A DNA stretch of 64,000 nucleotides from JAAYDI01 sp052034005. GTDB lineage: Bacteria > Planctomycetota > Planctomycetia > Pirellulales > Pirellulaceae. The stretch spans positions 1 to 64,000 of the forward strand of contig JBPOJB010000025.1 of assembly GCA_052034005.1 (NCBI GenBank), in the 5' to 3' direction. Both the position numbers and the translations under genes were made by a program. The first letter of the stretch is position 1; each line of letters opens with the position of its first letter. A model generated the notes under the pieces. The model searched no databases. It saw nothing but the letters and a program-made list of their open reading frames with translations, and was not told the DNA's origin. This document shows, one piece after another, positions 53,701 to 60,600 of the stretch.

Positions 53701-55966
53701 CCTGGTTCAGCGCATTGCCGGCCAAGTCGGTGATGTGCGGTCCGACCTTCAGACGGTAGGACCCGCGCATAGTCTGCTCGGCAAACGTCAGGGTGAACTG
53801 CATGCCGCCGCTGCCCGCGACCGGCACCACCTCCACCGCAATCGGACGGCCCTGCGGGTCCAGCAGCGCCACGTCCCGGCCGTCCGCTTCGAAGCTTGAT
53901 GACAGGATCTCCTCGTTGAACAGGAGCGTGATCGTGTCCAGCGGACCGTCTGTCGCGGCCACTGTGGCCGGCGTGTGCGCCAGGACTTGTGGCCCTTGGA
54001 GGTCCAAGCGGCTTAAGCGGACGTCGTCGAAAGCGAACCCGCCGTCATCAAGGTAATAGTTGTCCTGGCTGAAGCGTATTTGAAAATCCTCAGTATATGA
54101 CCAGCCGGCGGCCGCGACCGCGGCATCCAGGTCGATGACATGGTGCTGGTAGACGTGTTGGCTGTTGGTGCCCGTAAGTGCGACGAGCTCATACCAGCTC
54201 TGCCCATCCGCGCTGATCTGCACGCGGTCGTCACGCGACTCATAGACGCTTCCGAACTGTCGTTGCCAGAAATCCAGGACCACGTTGCTTTGGCCGGCCA
54301 GGTCGACGTGCAGCGTCGCAGATTGAACGCCGGCATAGGCCGCCGTCTCGTCCAATAGCAGGTGGTAGTTGCCGCCGTGCGGCGCATGGGAAGAGCTGAT
54401 CGCAACCCGGCCGTTGGCACCTGCGGACCATTCCCAATGGCGTCCAACCTCCGTCAGGGAACCCGCTTCGAAGTCCTCCAGGAACGGAAATGGCGCCTTG
54501 GGGAGCACTTCAAAACAGCGCACGAGATGGTCACCGCCCATAGAGTCGCCGTCGCCGTCCAGCGGGTTGCCCAGCAGGTCCGCCAGTCCGCCGCTCATGG
54601 CGGTGAAGCGGTACCGGCCTACCGGCAGCTGGCCCGCAACGACAGCCAGATGCACGGTCAACCCTCCGTCGTAAGGCGCTGCGAGCGCCAACGTGTAGGG
54701 CACATCGTCTGCCGTATCGAACAGCTGATCCGGACCGGCCGCCACCAAAGACCAATTGTTGAGGTCATTGACGGTGTCAGGGTCCATGACCTCCGAGAAT
54801 CGGATGGCCAGTGTGTGAATCGCGGCCCAGGTGCTCAGTCCGTCTGTCGGGAGCGGTTGGATGGAGCTGATGCGTGGCGAGATTTCCACATCTTGTTCCA
54901 CGAGCAGCGCCCAGCTATGGAGAGTGCCCTGGTCGCGCGCGTAATCGTCGGTGATTTCGAGGGTCCAAGTGCCTTGAGCGTTGAAGCCATTCAGGTCCGC
55001 CAGACGCCCTTCCGGCCGGAAGCGGCCGGTGAACGGCGCGGTGCCGTTGGCGATGGAGACGGCCGCATCGTCGTCTAGCGTCGTGTTCGTGAAGTTCTTG
55101 CCACCACCACCGACGTCCGTGAACAGTTCAATGCGCGTGCCGTCGGGCGCTATGAGAAACACGTCCAGATCGCTGTCCCAGGTGTGACTGATGCTGAGTT
55201 CGACATCGACATCAGCCACGGTGAAAGACGAGAAGATCTCCACCGTCGAGGTGATCGTATGAAGGTCTCTAATGCTCTGCGGTACGTCCGTCGAGGTGAA
55301 ACGCTCAATCAGGGGATCATCGATCACGAAATGACCTACATAGGCCGGGCCCGGCGTGCCATGCGCGTCAAGGACCGCGCCGGCCTTGAGCTTGTAGGTC
55401 ACCGCACCCTCTCTGATCAAATCGGCGACGGTATACACGGCCGATTCTGTGCCGAGCACCTCCGCGGACACGACTGTCCCGGAACTGATGATCAGGTCGT
55501 CGGGGCCGACCGACGCGCCCAGGATAGGTTCGTTGAAGTCGATTACAATCTGAACCGGCGGACTGGGTACCGTCTGTCCGTCACTGGGAGTCGCGGAGAC
55601 CACCATGAGCGGCACGGTGTCGTAGTAGAAGACCCCTTCCCAATCGCCGATCCAGTCACCGTCCTGGGCGCGGAGAATCGATCCGGCGCGAATGGACATG
55701 ACTTGCGGCCCTTCGGCGACGACCGGCGAGCCGTTGAAATGGAAGAGGACCGTCTCCGAATCCACCAGGGTGACCGTGTCTGCGCCGCGTCCGTTCACGT
55801 GCAGGTCGGCTGGGTCAATGGTCTGGGGGTCGTAGCTATGGGTGAAGGTGATCATGAAATCGGTGGGCGGAGTCGCCACCGCGCTGTCCTGCCGCGGGCT
55901 GCTTCCCGCCACACTCAGCTTGAGCTGGTTCAGTGTGCCCCGCGCGTTCAGTCGTCCGCCGGTCAC
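44750..55966 (-). CDS. 3' part of a giant S8 peptidase/adhesin: P-domain, nine Ig-plus-jelly-roll repeats, dockerin
   Basis: An open frame of 3738 codons in the same frame as the upstream peptidase ORF, separated from it only by a TGA at 56054-56056; the GTG at 55966 is a formal start without a ribosome site. In order it holds Ig-like strands, a proprotein-convertase-type P-domain (SSFTVADVDVELSISHTWDS..), a linker with a jelly roll, and nine tandem modules. Each module is about 286 residues: one Ig-like domain (VxSHxPxxV..SSFExDGRDV) and one lectin-like sandwich (ELYHExFxxWS..YWAL). Then come the FYNNS..NYTSYSRGINGIMVDI module, a dockerin type I pair (NVLDALGVRAN, DYNRDKQVNVQDE) and a conserved acidic tail. 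It is a surface adhesin or glycan-binding module. Whether it is expressed depends on read-through or a sequence error. Confidence 0.8.
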   Translation of the reverse strand: MTGGRLNARGTLNQLKLSVAGSSPRQDSAVATPPTDFMITFTHSYDPQTIDPADLHVNGRGADTVTLVDSETVLFHFNGSPVVAEGPQVMSIRAGSILRAQDGDWIGDWEGVFYYDTVPLMVVSATPSDGQTVPSPPVQIVIDFNEPILGASVGPDDLIISSGTVVSAEVLGTESAVYTVADLIREGAVTYKLKAGAVLDAHGTPGPAYVGHFVIDDPLIERFTSTDVPQSIRDLHTITSTVEIFSSFTVADVDVELSISHTWDSDLDVFLIAPDGTRIELFTDVGGGGKNFTNTTLDDDAAVSIANGTAPFTGRFRPEGRLADLNGFNAQGTWTLEITDDYARDQGTLHSWALLVEQDVEISPRISSIQPLPTDGLSTWAAIHTLAIRFSEVMDPDTVNDLNNWSLVAAGPDQLFDTADDVPYTLALAAPYDGGLTVHLAVVAGQLPVGRYRFTAMSGGLADLLGNPLDGDGDSMGGDHLVRCFEVLPKAPFPFLEDFEAGSLTEVGRHWEWSAGANGRVAISSSHAPHGGNYHLLLDETAAYAGVQSATLHVDLAGQSNVVLDFWQRQFGSVYESRDDRVQISADGQSWYELVALTGTNSQHVYQHHVIDLDAAVAAAGWSYTEDFQIRFSQDNYYLDDGGFAFDDVRLSRLDLQGPQVLAHTPATVAATDGPLDTITLLFNEEILSSSFEADGRDVALLDPQGRPIAVEVVPVAGSGGMQFTLTFAEQTMRGSYRLKVGPHITDLAGNALNQDGNSLNGQATDAYHATIYLEPTSWSPPAPPPELYRETFDAWSTAPPYWALESVAGGMILPVSSGAPYSAGQHLLFHTDAGTQQSAIVVLDLADYAAAADLNLEFWAKCAVGSCALSVDLSGDGTDGSWQTALSVNVPAAYGNYFLDLHAQAALLGIALDADVYIRFRHGAEGFADSQLYLDDVRVVADDTTGPRVLSHRPVSVPAGDGVLSTITVTFDEEIWLSSFESDGRDVTLLDPQGRPIAVEVVPVGGSGGREFMLTFAEQTTRGYYRLVVGPDILDTWGNPLNQDADALNGQATDVYVADIYLAPTSWSPPAAPPELYHEPFDAWSMVPPYWALATAGSGTVLPASDGSQQLRMDTDPGTQQSATLVLDLTDYTAATDLNLTFWAVCPDGGSTLSVDLSDDGTDGSWRTVLLASVLDTYGNYTLDFDAQAALVGVALDADVYVRFRHIADGVADSQLYLDDVRVLVGDVAGARVVSHTPVLVSATDGPLSVITLTFDEEILQSSFEADGRDVMLWDPLGRRIAVEVVPVAGSGGREFMLTFAEQTTRGSYRLVVGPEILDASGNRLNQDGDALNGQATDVYAAEIYLAPRSWTPAGAPPELYHETFAEWSAAPAYWALESAAGGTLASVGGGSGQAGGQRLLLDTARGTQQSATVVVDLGDSAVARELTLTFWAACVGGGTLSVDLNDGGVDGTWRTVWSLAVPDTYGNYVLGLGVLAAGQGVALDGDVLIRFRHGAGGAADSQLYLGDVRILAGDVRGATVVSHVPAVVPAPDGALSVIRLTFNEEMLLSSFEHDGRDVMLWDPQGRRIEVEVVPVSGSGGREFMLTFAEQTTRGYYRLLVGPDILDVSGNPLNQDADALNGQATDVYAAAIYLEPTSWSPPAAPPELYHESFDAWSTVPPYWALTTAGSGTVLPASDGDQGLRMDTDRGTQQWATVVVDLADYAATTDLNLTFWAACPDGGGTLSVDLSDDGTDGSWRTALSVSVSDTSSGYFLDLGAQSAQVGVALDTDVYVRFRHSADGVADSQLCLDDVRVLIGDVAGARVVSHTPVLVSATAGPLSVITLTFDEEILQSSFEADGRDVLLWDPQGHPVAVEVVPVTGSGGTQFALTFAEQTTRGYYRLVVGPEILDVSGNWLNQDGDALNGQATDAYHATIYVEPISWASAGDPPELYHETFAEWSVVPAYWALESASGGSIDPLPRSVADGGGWHLRLDTDPGTQQSATVVVDLGDSVAPANLTLAFWTTCVGGGTLSVDLSDSGVEDTWRTLWSVAVPDTYGNYALDLGVLTAGQDIALDGEVQIRFRHGADGAPGSQLYLGDVRILSGDVRGAAVVSHVPAVVSASDGALSVIRLTFNEEMLLSSFEPDGRDVTLLDPQGRPIAVEVVPVDGSGGREFMLTFAEQTTRGYYRLVVGPDILDVSGNPLNQDGDTLNGQATDVFAAAIYLEPTSWSPPAAPPELYHESFDAWSTAPPYWALATAGSGTIVPASDGGQGLRMDTDRGTQQWAAVVVDLAYYAAATDLNLTFWAACPDGGGTLSVDLSDDGTDGSWRTALSISAREEYNNYSLDLDEQSALLGITLDADVYVRFRHSVDGVADSQLYLDDVRVLIGDVAGARVVSHTPVLASATEGPLSVITLTFDEEILQSSFEADGRDVLLWDPQGHPVAVEVVPVAGSGGTQFALTFAEQTTRGYYRLVVGPEILDVSGNWLNQDGDALNGRAADGYTAAIYLEPTSWAPAGDPPELYHETFEEWSVVPAHWALESAGGGSIDPLPRSVADGGGWHLRLDTDPGTQQSATVVVDLGDSAGSRNLILTFWTTCVGGGTLSVDLSDSGVEDTWRTVWSVAVPDPYDNYALDLGVLTAGQDSALDGEVQIRFRHGVDDAPGSQLYLGDVRILSGDVRGAAVVSHVPAVVSASDGALSVIRLTFDEEMLLSSFESDGRDVTLLDPRGRPIAVEVVPVGGSGGREFVLTFAEQTTRGYYRLVVGPDILDVSGNPLNQDGDAWGGQLTDAYQGRIYVAPASWSPSSGSLELYHEPFEDWSTVPPYWALESTGSGTIWPVTSGAPHGSGGHLLLDTDPGTQQSTTLVVDLADYGAATDLTLTFWAACPDGGGTLSVDLSDDGTDGSWRTVASITARDEYNNYSLDLDEQSALLGIALDADVYVRFRHSADGVADSQLYLDDVRVLIGDVAGARVVSHTPVLVPATEGPLSVITLTFDEEILQSSFESDGRDVTLLDPQGRPIPVEVVPVAGSGGTQFALTFAEQTTRGYYRLVVGPEILDASGNPLNQDGDALNGQVTDVYAAAIYLEPTSWSPPAAPPMLYRETFDQWSMAPAYWALESVAGGMILPVSTGAPHSGSQHLLLHTDAGTQQSAIVVLDLADYGAATDLYLAFWASCPDGTGTLSVDLSGDGADGSWQTALSVAVPTTYGDYFLDLDAQAALLGIALDADVYIRFRREADGLSGSQLYLDDVRVVVNDADPPRADVLHVAPDPRTTHVDTITIVFSEPIVGFELSDLTLTRNGGDNLLTASQTLTSNDDVTWHLSNLTPLTRTAGTYVLTLLAAGSGIVDLLDNPLVDNASDVWVTHSTIAGRHIFYNNSRWDAHAGFPNGDPAANVFDDAAIAPDKQALVAGQHATFANYTSYSRGINGIMVDIANVADPSGLSVVDFEFRTGNHNNPAGWSPLALDPALITIDVRPGAGTDGSDRVTIVFPDSAVRKTWLQVTVKATDATGLATPDVHFWGNAVGDSGNSPKDTAVNVLDALGVRANLHTLLKPAAIDNRYDYNRDKQVNVQDELIVRANLTTLLSDLNLIDLTGYPRVGEGAEEGEGDAQGWANDELLVLASCGDAMTGQQGASLARQPQDVDLAWSSPTVDGPIRTPPLGLTVMGTIGETPFQKHLDFAPAGSPAIRQPAVTDSSMQPRHPGQPDLGMAKPAEPHVVAVRNRVAVRQARDRLPGDSLDAFDRALEELLDELESL
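45240..45910 (-). other. Conserved C-terminal surface module plus dockerin (first copy)
   Basis: Encodes FYNNSRWD..NYTSYSRGINGIMVDI, a beta domain of about 130 residues, then a two-loop dockerin type I with NVLDALGVRAN and DYNRDKQVNVQDE. It is closely similar in protein and DNA to 58130-58800 of the neighbouring giant gene. Confidence 0.75.
46230..54000 (-). repeat. Nine tandem ~858-bp modules arranged as a ~1716-bp higher-order repeat
   Basis: Nine copies of an Ig-like plus lectin-like module lie in one frame. From the third copy onward, two types alternate: SHTPVLV with ETFxEWS, and SHVPAVV with ESFDAWS. Landmarks of the first type (CAGAACCGG) fall at 47081, 48812, 50528 and 52244. Landmarks of the second (CGCCGG just before ACATGGGAGACC) fall at 47951, 49667 and 51383. 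Spacings are 1716 bp except one of 1731 bp. Long stretches differ by only a few bases between copies two modules apart, which points to recent unequal exchange of a two-module unit. Confidence 0.88.
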
Positions 55967-56053
55967 CGTTTTGCCCGACAGGGAGGCAACCGGGTCAACG
56001 CCAGCGAAAATGGCATCGCGAATCTGCGTCGCCGTCGCGTTGGGAGCCAGGGA

Positions 56054-56056
56054 TCA
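56054..56056 (-). other. In-frame TGA interrupting the giant S8 peptidase gene
   Basis: On the minus strand the codons read GCG TTG GCG TGA TCC CTG GCT, giving A-L-A-stop-S-L-A. Relatives read Trp (TGG) here, so a single G-to-A change explains it. The frame is open for 470 codons before and about 3768 after. Confidence 0.9.
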
Positions 56057-57466
56057 CGCCAACGCGGCGACTCCTGCCACGTGCGGCGTGGCCATGCTGG
56101 TCCCGTTGAGGGCTCGATAGCCGCCGCCCGGTACAGTGCTGTACACGTCGACCCCCGGGGCCGCCAAGTCCACGGAGGTGGCGCCATAGCAGCTGAAACT
56201 CGCCAGGCTGTCGTGGCTGTCCGTCGCCGCGACCGAAATAATGTTGTCCAGCGCGTAGTTGGAAGGATAGTGCGGTGACACATCATTGTCGGTGCCGTCG
56301 TTTCCCGCCGCCGCCACAAACAGGATCCCGGCTTCACCGCTGGCGGCGATCGCGTCGGACAGCATCTCCCCGACGGCGACCACGCCCCAACTGTTGTTTG
56401 TCACGCGCACATCGACGCCGAAACGCTCGCGCATCATGGTGGCGTAATTGATCGCGCGGATGGCATCGGACAGCCAGCCGCCGCCGCCGCTGTCCAGGAA
56501 TTTGAGCACCATGATCGACGAAGACCAGTTGACGCCCGTCACCCCCGCGCCATTGTCGCCGACCGCCCCAATCGTCCCCGCCACGTGCGTGCCGTGCCAG
56601 TGGTCGTCCATGGGATCGCCATCGTCATTCACGAAGTCGTATCCGTGCACGTCATCGATGAAGCCGTTGCCGTCGTCGTCGATCCCATTGCCTGGGATCT
56701 CGCCGGGGTTCGTCCAGATGTTTGCCGCCAGATCGGGGTGCGTGTAATCAACCCCGGTATCAATAACCGCGATGACGATGTCCGAGCTGCCCGTCGTGAA
56801 ATCCCAGGCCTCCGGCGCGTCGATGTCGGCGTCCACCACCCCACCCGTCTGCCCCGTGTTGTGCAGGCCCCACAACCGGTCGAAGCTTGAGTCGTCGGGC
56901 ATGGCGCGAATTGTCACGTAGGCGTTGCGCTCGAAACGGGCTACCGCCGGGTTGTCGTTCAGCCACTGTTGGACGGTCTCCGGCGCAAGGCCGGGTCGCG
57001 CCTGGACCAGCAGCGATCCTTCCAGGCCCAGGCCGCGGACGACCTGTACGTCAGAGCGGTAGGCCTCGAAGAGGCTGCGGGTGCCCAGCACCGAACCGGC
57101 GCGCTGGGCGGCCTCCGAAGTCAACTGCACCAACCATTGGTTCGCGACCTCCGCGCCCGGCGGTTCCGGCGCGGGCGGGTCGCCCAGCGCAGTGCCGGGG
57201 CGGGCGGTCGCGGCGTCGTCACCCGGGGGCTCGGCCGTCAGATAAGGCGTGACGTCGGCAAACCACGCTGGCGAAACCGAAGGTCCGTCCGGCAGCGTCC
57301 CTGGCCCATCGACCCATGGATTGGCACTCAACAGCCGCCGATCCTCGAGCAGCTCGCAGAACAGGCGCCGTGGCCGTGACCGGCGGCGACGAGATGAATG
57401 AGTCTTGTTACGCGCGCGGTGCGAAGCGCGACGAGAAGCACGAAACCCGCCTGGTCCCGAACGCAT
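56054..57466 (-). CDS. S8 (subtilisin-like) serine peptidase, cut short by in-frame TGA
   Basis: A 470-aa frame from the ATG at 57466 (AGAGGTG upstream). The first 50 residues are Arg-rich and end in the planctomycete motif RRLFCELLEDRRLLSA, in place of a hydrophobic signal peptide. Residues about 225-470 are an S8 peptidase with all triad residues: Asp236 (VIDTGVDYTHPDL), His291 (HGTHVAG) and Ser457 (NGTSMATPHVAG). The oxyanion Asn is in NNSWG. TGA follows at codon 471, 14 residues after the Ser, where relatives have Trp in AALAWSLAPNA. The frame then continues unbroken into the 3738-codon ORF. As it stands, the peptidase lacks its last helix and all binding domains. Confidence 0.85.
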   Translation of the reverse strand: MRSGPGGFRASRRASHRARNKTHSSRRRRSRPRRLFCELLEDRRLLSANPWVDGPGTLPDGPSVSPAWFADVTPYLTAEPPGDDAATARPGTALGDPPAPEPPGAEVANQWLVQLTSEAAQRAGSVLGTRSLFEAYRSDVQVVRGLGLEGSLLVQARPGLAPETVQQWLNDNPAVARFERNAYVTIRAMPDDSSFDRLWGLHNTGQTGGVVDADIDAPEAWDFTTGSSDIVIAVIDTGVDYTHPDLAANIWTNPGEIPGNGIDDDGNGFIDDVHGYDFVNDDGDPMDDHWHGTHVAGTIGAVGDNGAGVTGVNWSSSIMVLKFLDSGGGGWLSDAIRAINYATMMRERFGVDVRVTNNSWGVVAVGEMLSDAIAASGEAGILFVAAAGNDGTDNDVSPHYPSNYALDNIISVAATDSHDSLASFSCYGATSVDLAAPGVDVYSTVPGGGYRALNGTSMATPHVAGVAALA

Positions 57467-57668
57467 GTGGCACCTCTAATGGCTCGAGCCCCGCCACCGG
57501 GAACTCTGACCGCCCATGTCGCCATTCTCACGCATGTGTCCCGCGCGGAGCAGACACACAACGCTCATGCCCCGGTGCACAATGCGCAAGCGGGACAGAC
57601 GCCGCGCCTGCCGTTGCAATCCAGCAGGCCCAACGCCTATCCCGCTGATTCGTTCTGTTGTTCGCAGG

Positions 57669-60600
57669 TCATTCCAGCCGGCCGGTGATGGTCTCCCATT
57701 CCTCGAGCCATTGCTCGAGCGCCTGATGGAATGCCCCAAGTCCACGACCTCGCAGACGATCTGCAGCATGCCCGGCAGCGACGAGATCCGCCGCCTGAAC
57801 CGCCGCCTGCCGACCGGTCGGCCAGGTGGCCCACAGGTCTTGATGGGCCGGCACGTGCGACCATGCGCGACCGTCCAGTGCCGCCCGCAACGCCAGCGCC
57901 GCGGCGCCGGAGTCACCCTCCCACAGCCGGCCGGCCGAAGCGAATGTCACGGTCCACGGTGCTGCGGACGCGCCGCCGACGCTCAGGCGCGCCTGCGCCA
58001 ACGCCATGGCCGTGCTGAGCTGGGCCGCCGGGGCACTGCCGCGCAGCGTTGGCGCACCGTCAGCCCAGCCCCAGTCGTCTCCCGCACTCTCGCCCTCGCC
58101 CTCACCTTCACCACCGACCGGGTGCGGGTACGCGGTCAGGTCGATCAGGTTCAGGTCGCTCAGCACCGTGGTGAGATTGGCACGCACAACCAGTTCATCG
58201 CGCACGTCCACCTGCTTGTCGCGGTTGTAGTCGAAAGCCAGGTCGATGGGCGCCGGGTTAAGCAGCGAGCGCAGATTGGCGCGCACACCCAGCGCGTCTC
58301 TCACGTCGACGGCGGTATCGGTCCGCGAGTTTCCGGAGTCGCCGACGGCGTTCCCCCAGTAGTGGACGTCCGGCGCGGCCAGTCCCGTCGCATCCGTCGC
58401 CTTGACGGTCACCTGCAGCCAGGTCTTCTTGACCGCACCGTCCGGGAACAGGATGGTCACCCGGTCACTGCCGTCGACGCCCGCTCCGGCGCGCACCGCG
58501 ATCGTGATCTGCGCTGGGTCCAACGTCAACAGCGGCCAGGCGGCCGGGTTGTTGTCGTTCCCCGTGCGGAACTCGAAATCGGCGGCCGAGAGGCCGGCGG
58601 GTTGAGCCAGGCCCGCGATGTCAACCATGATCCCGTTGATCCCGCGGCTGTAGCTTGTGTAGTTGGCGAAGGTAGCCTTCTGGCCGTTCAGCAGCGCCTG
58701 CTTGTCGGGCGCGATCGCAACGTCATCAAACTCGTTCGCCGCCGGGTCGCCGTTGGTGAATCCCGGGTGAGCGTCCCATTTCGAGTTGTTGTAGAAGATG
58801 TGGCGGCCCACCACGCCGGTGCCGATCCACACGAGGTAGTCCTCGACTTCACCGTCGCCTGCCAACCCGTCGGGCATCAGCCCCGACTGCGTGCTCAACC
58901 GGAACCGTGCAAAGGTCGCACCTTCCGTCGCGTCCTCGGGAACCATGAAGGACAGGCTGTTCGTGCCGGTGGTCAGCCACAGGTCCTGGAACACCTGTTC
59001 GACGTCGTCGTTCCAGACGCCGTCGGCATTGAAGTCGAACCAGGCACTCAGCAGCTGGGGCGCGGATGCGATGACGTTGAGCGTGGCCACCGATCCGGGG
59101 ACCAGCGAGCTGGTGAAGATCACACCATCATCATCGTCGCCATCGGCATCCAGGTCATCGCCCATGCCATTGGCGCTCGGCTGGCCGTCAGGGTCCGCGT
59201 CGACGGTCTCGCCCAGATACACGCCGCTGCCCAGCACATGGCCCGCGCCGTTGTTGGCCCACAACGTGGGATAGGGCGGGTCTGCGGCATCTCCGAAGTC
59301 GTAGGGCCGATGCCCCAACTCGATCGTGTCGACGCGCCAGCCCGGAGCGCCGGAGTACGAGTCGACGCCAAGGATCCAGTGCAGTTGGACGCTCTGGCCG
59401 ATCGCGGCGGGCGGCAGGTTCACGATCGTCGTGACGTAACCGCCGGAATCACCGCTCCAGGCCCGGCGGCCGTAGAGCGGTCCGTAGTCCGGGTATGCAT
59501 CGAGCGTGTCGGTGTACCCGCCGGTCACGAACGAACCGCCTGCGTCAAGGATGTCCTGGCGCTCCCCACCATTGATGGAGATCTCCAGCACGCTGCCGTC
59601 CCACGCGCCATCCTCGTCCTTCTCCAGATCAAACCAGTGGCGGAACCGCAGCTGGTCAATGCCGCCGACCAGTTCGATGACCGGTGAGGTCAGCCGGGTC
59701 AAGCCATAGGCATGAACCTCCGGGTCCTCAGGCTGAATATCCGGGATGAAGGCATGGTTCGGCAACGTGTCGCTCTCGGTGTCCGAGGCGACCGTGGTCC
59801 ACACGAGCTCCGGGGTTTGTTCCGCGACCATCGTCCAGCCGTCCGGCAGGGCAGGGGCCTCGACGCCATCGAAATACTCCCACTCGGTGAACACGCGCCC
59901 GCCATCCGACAGGATCAGCACCTGGTAGTCTTCCACTTCGCCATCCGGCGCCCAGAACATCGGCCCCAAACCGCCCATTGTGCTGATGCGGAACCGCGCG
60001 TAGGTCGTGCCGGCCACCGCGTTGGCCGGGACGGCGACCTGCAGGGTCTGCGTGCCGCCGGTCAGCAGCGCCTGGAAGACCTCCTCCGGAACGTCGCCAA
60101 ACACGCCGTTGGCGTTGAAGTCGAAGAAGAAGTCGAGCACGCCGCCGCCGGGTGACGATGTGACTTGGATCTGGGCCGTGTGGCCCGCGATCAGCAGCTC
60201 GCCGAAGTGGACGCCATCGTCGTCCCGGCCGTCACCGGTCGCCACCGCGTTGCTCTGGCCGTCGGGTTCCGCGTCGACCAGTCTGCCCAGCCGCGGGCCG
60301 CCGATGAAGTGGCTCGGGCCGAAGTCTTGCCGCGAAGTGGCGTAGACGTCCGGCGCGTCGCCGAAATCCCGCAACATGTCCGCGCCGAACAATTCGATCG
60401 CGTAGTCTTCGACTTCGCCGTCTGCCGCGAAGCCGGTCGGGCCGAGCCCTCCGTCGCTACTGAGGCGGAACCGGGCATAGGTCGTCCCGGCCACGGCGCC
60501 CTCGGGCACCGCCACGCTCAGCATCTGCGTGCCGCCGGCAAGCGTCGCGCTGAAGGCCTCCTGCGGGCTGTCGCCAAAAACGCCCGAACCATCGAAATCG

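Noticed and set aside
46230..54000. Tandem modules as a mobile element or integron-like array
   Set aside because: All copies are in one continuous frame with whole domains as units, and there are no recombinase genes or flanking sites. Protein-coding repeat expansion explains the array.
56054..56056. TGA as selenocysteine or as Trp in an alternative code
   Set aside because: The position is Trp in relatives and is not an active-site residue. No selenocysteine-type hairpin was evident just downstream, and several neighbouring genes use TGA as their normal stop.
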